Source: Pseudomonas crudilactis
GTDB lineage: Bacteria; Pseudomonadota; Gammaproteobacteria; Pseudomonadales; Pseudomonadaceae
Assembly: GCF_013433315.1 (NCBI RefSeq)
Contig: NZ_WXVV01000006.1
Coordinates: 62,001-126,000 of the forward strand
Direction of reading: 5' to 3'
DNA length: 64,000 nucleotides
Below the pieces are notes generated by a model. That model did not search any database. It saw nothing but the letters and a program-made list of their open reading frames with translations, and was not told where the DNA came from. This document shows positions 44,377 through 52,499 of the stretch, in pieces. A program made the position numbers and the translations under genes. Within the stretch, counting starts at the first letter, position 1. Each line of letters begins with the position of its first letter.

Positions 44377-44832
44377 ATGACTTCAGTACGCGACACCTGC
44401 GACGACCTGCTGCTGGATAACCAGGCGTGCTTCGCCCTGCATTCCACCTCACTGATGATGACCAAGGTCTACAAGCCTTTGCTGCAAGCCTTGAACCTGA
44501 CCTATCCGCAGTACCTGGCGATGATGGTGTTGTGGGAGAAGGATGGTTTGACCGTCGGAGAAATCAGCTCGCGGTTGCTGACGGATCCCGGATCGCTGAC
44601 TCCGCTGCTCAAACGCCTGGAAGGCGAAGGGTTGCTCAGCCGCACGCGCAGCCGTGACGATGAGCGCGTGGTGATTGTCGAGCTGACCGAGCAAGGCCGA
44701 GCGCTGAAAGAAAAAGCCCAGACCGTTCCGCAATGCATCCTCGGCGCCAGCGGCTTCACTCTGGAACGGCTGCAAAAGCTGCAAGCGGAGTTGCAGGCGC
44801 TGCGCAGCCATCTACAAGAAAGCCTGATCTAA
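44377..44832 (+). CDS. ohrR: Organic hydroperoxide regulator OhrR (MarR family)
   Basis: 151 aa. Reactive Cys in LLLDNQACFALHSTS (Cys18), Tyr pair in KVYKPLL and LTYPQYLAMM, and wing DDERVVIVELT. Represses ohr until its Cys is oxidised by organic peroxides. 327 bases upstream of ohr with a REP pair in between, so ohr has its own promoter. Second OhrR-type regulator in the window (see ospR). Confidence 0.93.
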   Translation: MTSVRDTCDDLLLDNQACFALHSTSLMMTKVYKPLLQALNLTYPQYLAMMVLWEKDGLTVGEISSRLLTDPGSLTPLLKRLEGEGLLSRTRSRDDERVVIVELTEQGRALKEKAQTVPQCILGASGFTLERLQKLQAELQALRSHLQESLI

Positions 44833-44846
44833 AACCAATACTGTCC

Positions 44847-44940
44847 CCTGTGGGAGCGAGCCTGCTCGCGAATGCGATCTGTCAGCCAACCTGTTTGTTG
44901 AATGGGACATCCCATTCGCGAGCAGGCTCGCTCCCACAGG
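44847..44940. repeat. REP pair, 28-bp inverted repeat
   Basis: Arms CCTGTGGGAGCGAGCCTGCT... (44847-44874) and exact complement (44913-44940), inside the ohrR-ohr gap. Confidence 0.9.
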
Positions 44941-45066
44941 GATTTCATCGTCAGCGAAATATTTTCAACACCTGACGTACCGCGCAATCCGCTCTAAATC
45001 AAGCCTTACAGCCCGCCCTCAATAACCATCTTTTTGTCGAAACGCAGATTTCTCAAAAATTTATAT

Positions 45067-45140
45067 TGCGCGCAAAATATTTGCGCGATACATTCATCTG
45101 GCACTTACTTAGCGCGCAAACAATTAGCGCACACAATCAC
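45067..45140 (+). promoter_or_regulatory. Candidate OhrR operator cluster upstream of ohr
   Basis: A perfect palindrome TTGCGCGCAA (45067-45076) is followed by TTTGCGCG (45080-45087), then AGCGCGCAAA (45111-45120) and TAGCGCAC (about 45126-45133). Repeated GCGC half-sites 20-95 bases before the ohr ATG, overlapping the likely promoter, suggest cooperative binding by OhrR. Confidence 0.55.
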
Positions 45141-45159
45141 ACCCAATGAGGCTCACACC

Positions 45160-45579
45160 ATGCAAACTCTCTACACCGCAATCGCAACCTCCACTGGCGG
45201 CCGTGATGGTCGTGCGATCTCCAGCGACAACATCCTCGACGTCAAACTCGCCACCCCGAAAGAACTCGGCGGTGCCGGCGGCGCGGCGACCAACCCTGAG
45301 CAACTGTTCGCTGCCGGCTACTCGGCCTGCTTCATCGGCGCACTGAAATTCGTCGCCAGCCAGACCAAACGCAAAATCCCTGACGATGCCTCGATCACCG
45401 CCCACGTCGGCATCGGCCAGATTCCTGGCGGCTTCGGTCTGGACATCGATCTGCATATCAGCCTTCCGGGTCTGGAACAAGCCGATGCGCAAGCGCTGGT
45501 CGATGCGGCTCACCAGGTTTGCCCGTACTCCAACGCCACCCGTGGCAACGTCGATGTGCGTCTGCACACCACCGTCTGA
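45160..45579 (+). CDS. ohr: Organic hydroperoxide resistance protein Ohr
   Basis: Lipoamide-dependent thiol peroxidase. 139 aa. The two catalytic cysteines are in YSACFIGAL and VCPYSNATRGN, with NPEQLFAAGYSAC preceding the first. Start MQTLYTAIA. Downstream of ohrR, with its own operator-like region. Terminates at 45632. Confidence 0.96.
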   Translation: MQTLYTAIATSTGGRDGRAISSDNILDVKLATPKELGGAGGAATNPEQLFAAGYSACFIGALKFVASQTKRKIPDDASITAHVGIGQIPGGFGLDIDLHISLPGLEQADAQALVDAAHQVCPYSNATRGNVDVRLHTTV

Positions 45580-45583
45580 AACC

Positions 45584-45600
45584 AGGCTCGCTCCCACAGG
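45584..45600. repeat. Single REP half-element
   Basis: AGGCTCGCTCCCACAGG immediately after the ohr stop matches one arm of the nearby REP pairs but has no inverted partner. Confidence 0.7.
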
Positions 45601-45631
45601 GGATAGGTGTGGAGCGCAAAATGCAGGCACA

Positions 45632-45662
45632 AAAAAGCCCGACTCAATGGTCGGGCTTTTTC
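45632..45662. terminator. Bidirectional terminator between ohr and efp
   Basis: AAAAAGCCCGAC, short loop, GTCGGGCTTTTT: 12-bp stem with T tracts on both strands. Confidence 0.92.
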
Positions 45663-45681
45663 TTTCCGCAAAAACCGATGC

Positions 45682-46251
45682 TTATTTGGCACGGCCTTTG
45701 TAGGAACCGCCTTCGCGGGTGTCGATTTCGATCTTGTCACCGATTTCGATGAAGTCAGCAACTTGCAGCTCAGTACCGTTGGCCAGCTTGGCTGGCTTCA
45801 TGACTTTGCCGGAAGTGTCGCCACGAGCCGAACCTTCGGTGTAGTCAACTACGCGCACGATGGTGGTCGGCAGTTCTACGGAAACCAGACGCTCTTCGAA
45901 GAAGATCGCTTCGCAAACATCGGTCATGCCTTCTTCAACGAAAGGCAGAACGGCTTCGATGTCTTCAGCGTTCAGCTCGTACATGGTGTAGTCAGTGGTG
46001 TCCATGAACGTGTAGGTGTCGCCGCTGATGAAGGACAGGGTCGCTTCTTTGCGGTCGAGGATTACGTCGTCCAGTTTGTCGTCAGCGCTGTAAACGATCT
46101 CGGTCTTGTAACCGGTCAGCAGGTTTTTCAGCTTGGTCTTCATGATCGCGCTGTTACGGCCCGACTTGGTGAATTCAGCTTTCTGAACCAGCCAAGGATC
46201 GTTCTCGAGACGGATCACGGTACCGGGTTTCAGTTCTTTACCAGTTTTCAT
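45682..46251 (-). CDS. efp: Elongation factor P
   Basis: Ribosome-binding factor that relieves stalling at polyproline. 189 aa. Domain I tip loop reads [10 protein letters not shown] with Arg at residue 32, the hallmark of EF-P types activated by arginine rhamnosylation. The family normally has Lys there when YjeA-dependent. The gene for the rhamnosyltransferase EarP lies 48 bases upstream on the same strand. C-terminal [17 protein letters not shown] is conserved. Confidence 0.96.
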   Translation of the reverse strand: MKTGKELKPGTVIRLENDPWLVQKAEFTKSGRNSAIMKTKLKNLLTGYKTEIVYSADDKLDDVILDRKEATLSFISGDTYTFMDTTDYTMYELNAEDIEAVLPFVEEGMTDVCEAIFFEERLVSVELPTTIVRVVDYTEGSARGDTSGKVMKPAKLANGTELQVADFIEIGDKIEIDTREGGSYKGRAK

Positions 46252-46299
46252 TGCGAATATCCGAATTTGGATGGGATTTACAAAAATCTAGGCCGCATA

Positions 46300-47442
46300 T
46301 CATATCCAATTTAGGTAAAACTGTACCAGCGCTGCGGCAAGATCGGCCTGCAAGCCTTGTTCCAGACACCATTTTTCGGCATTTTCCTGCAGTTCTGGCC
46401 AATGATTACGAGCCGCGAGCCAGTGTTCGCCGATGGGTTGACCGGCACTCCAGGCCCGCCAGAGACCGTTCATCGCCTCGGCAGCGTCCGGCGACAGGCT
46501 TTTCGTGTAGAGCGCAAGGAAGGCGTCGAGCTTGTCCAGATGGATGTCTTCGTCCTGCTGATAGATGTGCCAGAGCATCGGCCGCCCCGCCCATTGCGCG
46601 CGGACGAATGAGTCCTCACCGCGCACCGCGTTGAAATCGCAGCACCAGAGCAAGTGGTCATATTGATCCTGACGGACGAACGGCAATACCTGCACAGTCA
46701 GCGACTGGCGTTCATGTATCGCGCCGACCGCCAGTGTTTCCACGCCGAGCCAGCGTGCGACATCGCCAAGAATCCGCCCTTCCGGCACCAGCAGATGGGT
46801 CGGCACAGCGTCCGCCGCCAAAACGTCCAGCCAACTGGCCAACCCGGCATTCTCGTAGGCAAACAGCGAAATCAGCTGGGCGTCAGGCGCAGGATCGATC
46901 CCGAGACTTTGCAGGAACTGGCGCTGAGCCTTGGCATCCCGCTGAAATTGCCGACGCTGCTCGAGCAATCCGCGCTCACGCAACAGCCCGCCAGTACCCG
47001 GCTGAAAGCCTGGAAAGAAGAAGATTTTCTGCACGTTTTTGTATTTGACCGACGGCAACCCGTGGCAACCGATCACCCAGTCTTCGGCGCTGAGATAGTC
47101 GAGGTTCATCCACAGCGGTGGCTGTTCGCGCGCGGCCATCGCGTCCATGTAATCACCGGGTAACTGACAGGCAAACGCGGCGATCACCACATCGGCGGCG
47201 TCAGTGTGCGACCACTCGGCCGGCCAGTGGCGCACTTCGACTTCCTGCTGGCATTGCTGTGCCGCGTTGCTATCGATCTCGGGGCAAATACGCTCGAATG
47301 CGCGCAGATCATCGACCCACAGGCGCACCGCCAGACCATGTTCGGCCGCCAGTTGCCGGGCCAGGCGCCAGGTCACACCGATGTCACCAAAGTTGTCGAC
47401 GACGGTACAGAAAATATCCCAGCGGGTTTTCAATTGCGGCAT
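46300..47442 (-). CDS. earP: EF-P arginine-32 rhamnosyltransferase EarP
   Basis: Transfers rhamnose from dTDP-rhamnose to Arg32 of EF-P. 380 aa, GT-B fold (former DUF2331). N-terminal DIFCTVVDNFGDIGVTWRLA carries the catalytic Asp residues (Asp16, Asp20 here). C-terminal NAVRGEDSFVRAQWAGRPML and HIYQQDEDIHLDKLDAFL bind the nucleotide sugar. Directly upstream of efp, so enzyme and substrate are probably cotranscribed. Rhamnose synthesis genes are not in the window. Confidence 0.95.
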   Translation of the reverse strand: MPQLKTRWDIFCTVVDNFGDIGVTWRLARQLAAEHGLAVRLWVDDLRAFERICPEIDSNAAQQCQQEVEVRHWPAEWSHTDAADVVIAAFACQLPGDYMDAMAAREQPPLWMNLDYLSAEDWVIGCHGLPSVKYKNVQKIFFFPGFQPGTGGLLRERGLLEQRRQFQRDAKAQRQFLQSLGIDPAPDAQLISLFAYENAGLASWLDVLAADAVPTHLLVPEGRILGDVARWLGVETLAVGAIHERQSLTVQVLPFVRQDQYDHLLWCCDFNAVRGEDSFVRAQWAGRPMLWHIYQQDEDIHLDKLDAFLALYTKSLSPDAAEAMNGLWRAWSAGQPIGEHWLAARNHWPELQENAEKWCLEQGLQADLAAALVQFYLNWI

Positions 47443-47566
47443 TCAAGACTCCCGTTGGCAAAAGCATCGATTGTCCGCATAAATGACCTCGCGCAGAAGA
47501 GCCGACGGCGATTAATCTTCGTGCGACAATCGCCACTTGCCCGCAATCATCCGCCAGGAGGCAGCC

Positions 47567-47977
47567 ATGCCCTATCGTCCCAACCCGCGTCGCCCGTTGC
47601 CCGTTCAGCTTAGCGCGCTGCATCTGACCGGCAGCATTGCCTTGGGTATGTGGCTGGGCTTCCTTGCCATTGCACTGACCTGCTGGCTGTTTTCTCATTT
47701 CCTGTTCAAAGAACAACTGGCACCGGCTGCCCAAGCGGTGCAGCAACTGGCCAATCCGCCGGCGGCTGTTCAGGTGCAGCCGGATATTCCACCGCAGAGC
47801 CCGTTGTTCCAGCAATACGAGGAAAATCTGCGCAAGAACGAGCAGCAGGCACGGCTGGATCAGGCGCGCGGCAGCACGCGTAATCTGTCGAATCCAAAGT
47901 GTCAGTTCTGGCTGCAACAGGATCAAACCGCGCCGAGCGAAAAGAGCCGCGCCAACGTTCTGCAATTCTGCGATTGA
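47567..47977 (+). CDS. Hypothetical single-pass membrane protein
   Basis: 136 aa. Short Pro/Arg-rich N-terminus, one membrane helix (IALGMWLGFLAIALTCWLFS, about residues 23-45), then a Pro/Gln-rich, polar tail with NPKCQFWLQQ near the end. CCAGGAGG ribosome site six bases upstream. Two bases before the next gene, so cotranscribed with the Gre-like protein. Divergent from earP. Function unknown. Confidence 0.78.
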   Translation: MPYRPNPRRPLPVQLSALHLTGSIALGMWLGFLAIALTCWLFSHFLFKEQLAPAAQAVQQLANPPAAVQVQPDIPPQSPLFQQYEENLRKNEQQARLDQARGSTRNLSNPKCQFWLQQDQTAPSEKSRANVLQFCD

Positions 47978-47979
47978 TC

Positions 47980-48462
47980 ATGAACAAGCACATCGTCCAC
48001 CAACTGATTCTCGACAAACTGCGCATCGACCTCGACATCGCCGAACGCGCCGCGCAAACCGCTTACGAAACCGCGACGCACGAAGAAAACATCGCTGAAA
48101 ACAAGTACGACACGCTGGGTCTGGAAGCGTCGTATCTGGCAGCGGGTCAGGCAAAAAGGGTCGAGGAAATCCGTCAGTCACTGGCGCTGTGCCAAAACCT
48201 GACGCTGCGGGCCTATGACGAGAATCGCGGTATCGAAGTCGGCGCCCTGCTCGGCCTGGAAGACGAAAAGGGACGTGAGCAATGGCTGTTTCTGGCGCCG
48301 GATGCGGCAGGCCTGAAAGTCGATGTGGTCGGTCAGCCGATTACCGTCATCACCCCGCGCTCACCGCTGGGCAAAGGTCTGCTGGGCAAGTGCGAAGGCG
48401 ATGAGGTGGAGATTCTGGTGGCGGGCACCCGGCAACAGTTCGCTGTCACCGAGGTGCTCTGA
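47980..48462 (+). CDS. GreA/GreB-like transcription elongation factor family protein
   Basis: 160 aa. Residues 1-75 form a helical hairpin with acidic residues at its tip (HEENIAENKYDT), and residues 85-160 form a GreA/B C-terminal-like beta domain (VDVVGQPITVITPRSPLGKGLLG and GDEVEIL). It is shorter in some motifs than true GreB (encoded at 62206), so it may be a Gre paralogue binding the RNA polymerase secondary channel. Partner gene upstream is a membrane protein. Confidence 0.75.
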   Translation: MNKHIVHQLILDKLRIDLDIAERAAQTAYETATHEENIAENKYDTLGLEASYLAAGQAKRVEEIRQSLALCQNLTLRAYDENRGIEVGALLGLEDEKGREQWLFLAPDAAGLKVDVVGQPITVITPRSPLGKGLLGKCEGDEVEILVAGTRQQFAVTEVL

Positions 48463-48471
48463 AACAACTGA

Positions 48472-49455
<984 letters not shown>

Positions 49456-49559
49456 TCAAAGCAGGTAGACGCCACGGGCATCAGCGACGGTATATAACTA
49501 TATTAATGGTTTGACGAATAAATCTAGAACTTTTTTGTCAAGGCGCCATTATTCCTGCT

Positions 49560-50063
49560 TCAGCGATCCTCCCGCCGCCGACGCTCCACTAGCGGCACCA
49601 GATAAACCGGCACCTTGGCCAATTGCAGGACCCGCGCCGCCGTGCGCCCCAACGGCGTTTCCGCGCCTACCCCGTGGCTGTGACTGCCGACGATCAGCAG
49701 ATCGACAGAGAGTTTCTGCACCTGGTCGAGGATCACCTGTGACGGATCGCCCTGCAGCACGCGCACCGCGCGAATCCGCTGCAGATCCTGCTCACCTTCA
49801 TCCCCGAGTTCTTCGCGAAAACTGTCCAGCACCCGCTGCTCGATATTGGCAATGACAGTTTTCAGACCCTGGCTGTGAAATTCGTTCAATGCCTGCTCGT
49901 CCAGATAACTTTGCAACACCGATTCGGCAAACAGCCCCATCGGCTCCACCGCGTGCACCACATACAAATCGGCATTGAACGTTCGCGCCAACGCCAAGGC
50001 ATGCTGCATCACTAACGGTGCGTACAGACCGAGGTCAGTGGCATACAGCATCGAACGAATCAT
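49560..50063 (-). CDS. Universal stress protein (UspA family)
   Basis: 167 aa. MIRSMLYATDLGLYAPLVMQ at the start and the ATP-binding type motif LLIVGSHSHGVGAETPLGRTA near the C-terminus. GGAGG seven bases before ATG 50063; the extension to 50078 is rejected. Soluble. Located between cysB and the disrupted 5'-nucleotidase; the island lies upstream of it. Confidence 0.9.
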   Translation of the reverse strand: MIRSMLYATDLGLYAPLVMQHALALARTFNADLYVVHAVEPMGLFAESVLQSYLDEQALNEFHSQGLKTVIANIEQRVLDSFREELGDEGEQDLQRIRAVRVLQGDPSQVILDQVQKLSVDLLIVGSHSHGVGAETPLGRTAARVLQLAKVPVYLVPLVERRRREDR

Positions 50064-50161
50064 ATGACCTCCTCGCAAGCCAACAATGGCGGAGATTTGA
50101 TTCAGCTTAGCAGTGCCTTGGCGAGTACGACGTGCAGCGCAACGTCTTGAAGCACAGGGCT

Positions 50162-50470
50162 TTAGATGGACGGCTCATTGCTGATGCCGTGAGGCACGTG
50201 ACCGGTGGCGACCACTTCGCGGGCGAGTTCGCAGTGGCCGGCCTGATCGTCGAAAAACACGTCGGCAGCAAACGCTTCGAGAAACGCCGACTTGGTCAGT
50301 CCACCGAGAAACAGTGACTCGTCGAGACGAATGTCCCACTCGCGCAAGGTGCGAATGACCCGCTCGTGCGCCGGTGCCGAACGCGGAAAGAAACAGGTCA
50401 CAACCAAAAACTTTCAGATGGGGATACGAACTGCGCACCTCAATCTCGATGCTAAAGAGGTGCCTAGAAT
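50162..50470 (-). pseudogene. 5'-nucleotidase remnant (C-terminal part, internal deletions)
   Basis: Remains of a cytosolic 5'-nucleotidase (pfam06189 type). The last 75 residues (RSAPAHERVIRTLREWDIRL, DESLFLGGLTKSAFLEAF, FFDDQAGHCE, VATGHVPHGISNE) are well preserved and in frame. Just upstream, in another frame, RSSYPHLKVFGCDLFLSA matches the middle of such enzymes, so about 90 residues are missing between the two parts and the join shifts frame. FSIE before it suggests a second small deletion. The N-terminal half is absent; foreign AT-rich DNA begins at about 50470. Confidence 0.8.
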
Positions 50471-50472
50471 TA

Positions 50473-51243
50473 CTATTTCACTTTGTTAACCAAACTACTT
50501 CCGTCAGCTAAGGTCACCTTCTCGAAATCTTGAAAGAGCGAAGGCGCGTCCTTTTTTACGATTTTTAGAATTTGACTTGATACATCTCGCATTTCCCAAT
50601 CACCTTCGATTGCGCCCCTTGCAATTAGAAAGTTTCTTATAGCCCTGGCATTCGCCGTGAAAACTATCTTAGTCTCAATGGCATTTGGAAGTATCGATCG
50701 CGCAGTCGTTCTTAGTTCGCGTAGCTTTTCCTTATTGGACAAAGCGCTACTTATAGACATTTTTTGGGCGCTCTGTATGAGTTCCCTGTACAGTTCGAGA
50801 GAGGAAGTCATCGCCTTAAGCCACTTCTTGTATAGAGCCGTGTCTTTCTTTAGCGATGGAGGCGCAACAAAATCCGCGTCAGACTCATCATAATACTGTT
50901 GTGAAAGCTGACTATATGAAAAACCGGCTCGATGCCTTACTAATTGGTGAGTGAAACCTCGCGAGACACCTGAAGCTATAAACGTCCAATTCACGTGCTC
51001 AAGCACACTGCCGTGACCGCTATCAATTAGATTAAGTATGTATTCTTGATTGCTTCTAGGAGACTGACGCTCGCCAAACGACATATAGCAAACGCGCCCG
51101 GAAAACTCGACTAAATCATCGCTACCTTTAGACTCATGGCTTTTTTTCCAAACCACACTTTCAGAATCTAAAAACTCTTGAATCACATCAAAGTCAGGAA
51201 GTGTTTTCGCAATGCATCTCACGTGAGGGCTTGAGATTTTCAT
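50473..51243 (-). CDS. thyX: Flavin-dependent thymidylate synthase (ThyX family)
   Basis: Converts dUMP to dTMP with FAD and methylene-THF. 256 aa. ThyX signature region HQLVRHRAGFSYSQLSQQYY at about 100-118: RHR is intact, the spacing is one residue longer than classic RHRxxSxxExSxRY, and the final Arg reads Gln116. EHVNWTFIASGVSRG, ARSILPNAIETKIVFTANAR and FLIARGAIEGDWEMR complete the fold. Overlaps the upstream membrane DCD gene by 4 bases (ATGA), so they form one operon. Codon use is AT-rich, unlike its neighbours, indicating acquisition. Pseudomonads normally rely on ThyA, so this would be an extra thymidylate synthase. Confidence 0.9.
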   Translation of the reverse strand: MKISSPHVRCIAKTLPDFDVIQEFLDSESVVWKKSHESKGSDDLVEFSGRVCYMSFGERQSPRSNQEYILNLIDSGHGSVLEHVNWTFIASGVSRGFTHQLVRHRAGFSYSQLSQQYYDESDADFVAPPSLKKDTALYKKWLKAMTSSLELYRELIQSAQKMSISSALSNKEKLRELRTTARSILPNAIETKIVFTANARAIRNFLIARGAIEGDWEMRDVSSQILKIVKKDAPSLFQDFEKVTLADGSSLVNKVK

Positions 51244-52118
51244 TTTGCCACCTTATCTTCAATTGCTGGTGCTGGTGCTGGTGCTGGTGCTGGTGCTGGT
51301 GCTGGTGCTGGTGCTGGTGCTGCAGATGCTGCAGATGCTGCAGATGCTGCAGATGCGCCTGAGTTTAATGGTCTCTTTTCCAGTTGGCCTTGTAAAAACT
51401 TTACTTGCTCTTCCAATTTTTTGATTGCTTCACCATTTTTGGACTCACTATGCTTCGATTCTAATACATTTGTTAAAACCGTAGCCACACCCGGAACAGC
51501 AATAGCCAGTACAGCGATCACCAATGATACGAAGGTAAGAGCAGTAGCGAAATGGGCCCATATAGCTTTCTTTATATAACCATAAGACCTTTCCGACATA
51601 TTGGCAAAATCTTTCGACAGCCTGGACAGCTGTGTTAGATTAGCCCCTCCACCTGCACCTTTCTGATATCCGGAAGAATGAGAGTTCAGCCTGAAAAGAA
51701 GTAGCGTCGCAACGACAGACCGCGACTCCATTGTAATTGCATATTTACCCATGTTTATGAGGCAAACAGTGAGCTTCCCGCTGTACCCTGGATCTATATG
51801 ACCTGGATTGGTCATAATTATACCATTTTTTGTCAACGAATTTGGCGGTAAAAGTATCCCCCCAATATCCTTACTTAACTGCACCTCTTCCGCCAACTCA
51901 ATAATAATAGTTTCTCCCGGATCAATATTACACTGATGCGCCGCCAAATCAGAGAAACGCTGAACCTTACTGATATCTTTTAGTTTTTCAGGAACATATA
52001 TCCCCCCGACAGTCAGATCGACAGAAGATGATTGAATCTGTTTATAATTGAAATCTCCGCCAAAAATTATTTCCCCAGAGAGTTCAGCTGTTCGTATCTC
52101 AGAATCAGTTAGCAGCAA
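51240..52118 (-). CDS. dUTPase/dCTP-deaminase-fold domain fused to membrane helix, coiled coil and Ala-Pro tail
   Basis: 292 aa, architecture I do not recognise as a described system. Residues 1-170 match the trimeric dCTP deaminase/dUTPase fold: SSSVDLTVGGIYVPE, LLPPNSLTKNGIIM (91-102), GHIDPGYSGKLTV (106-118), and YQKGAGGGANLTQLSRL near the C-terminal lid. Asp109 corresponds to the catalytic Asp of dUTPases. The deaminase catalytic Glu position is Cys119 and the usual Arg of RSSL/PRSG is absent, so deaminase activity is unlikely and dUTPase activity uncertain. One membrane helix (about 188-212), a coiled coil (226-248), an (AS-A)n segment and a (AP)n tail follow. First gene of the operon with thyX. 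AT-rich. Confidence 0.8.
   Translation of the reverse strand: MLLTDSEIRTAELSGEIIFGGDFNYKQIQSSSVDLTVGGIYVPEKLKDISKVQRFSDLAAHQCNIDPGETIIIELAEEVQLSKDIGGILLPPNSLTKNGIIMTNPGHIDPGYSGKLTVCLINMGKYAITMESRSVVATLLLFRLNSHSSGYQKGAGGGANLTQLSRLSKDFANMSERSYGYIKKAIWAHFATALTFVSLVIAVLAIAVPGVATVLTNVLESKHSESKNGEAIKKLEEQVKFLQGQLEKRPLNSGASAASAASAASAAPAPAPAPAPAPAPAPAPAIEDKVAK
51265..51354 (-). repeat. Coding microsatellite: GCTGGT x9 and GCTGCAGAT x4
   Basis: Nine perfect 6-base units (51265-51318) encode the Ala-Pro tail, and four 9-base units (51319-51354) encode Ala-Ser-Ala repeats of the DCD membrane protein. Unit lengths are multiples of three, so slippage would change tail length without frameshift. Confidence 0.93.
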
Positions 52119-52499
52119 AGCACGTCCCCTAAAAACAGTTCAAGACATTGGCATGGTAGGTGAATGTTGATTATTTAAAAAGGTTTGCTTAGGCTTCATC
52201 TTCAGTTTCAGCCCCCTCTGAACCAGCGCTATCAAACCTGCCACGACCTAGGTTGGGATTTGCGTTAGCTGAGGCGACCAACGCTGCGAACTCATGAGCA
52301 GGATAAAGTAGCAATGGGATGACTGGGGCATCCGTGACTGCCGATCAGCGCAGTCCACTACCTGTCCTGCGGAACCATCACCTACATCGCTGCTGGTGAC
52401 ATCAGCGACACGTCAAGATGAATTTTCGTAAAGCCATTCGCGATGTGGGCTGTGGCAGGCGCGGTAGCTCCATACCTTTCTAATTTTCTCAAAACCGAC
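52119..52499. other. Island upstream region between the DCD gene and panE-like gene
   Basis: 381 bases containing the DCD-thyX promoter (A/T-rich 52120-52185), a C-terminal coding remnant on the minus strand (52189-52344) and about 150 bases of mixed composition with no gene. No integrase, transposase or clear flanking direct repeat was found. The right boundary of foreign DNA is around 52450-52500. Confidence 0.5.
52189..52344 (-). pseudogene. C-terminal fragment of an unidentified gene
   Basis: An open frame without start, about 51 codons, ends at a TAA (52189-52191). It reads VTDAPVIPLLLYPAHEFAAL, then VASANANPNLGRGRFDSAGS and an acidic end. Protein-like composition and acidic tail suggest a true C-terminus left by a deletion. 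A second frame just upstream (VADVTSSDVGDG) may continue it after a frameshift. Family not recognised; possibly phage-derived. Confidence 0.4.

Noticed and set aside
51265-51354. CRISPR or satellite array
   Set aside because: Short in-frame coding units without spacers.
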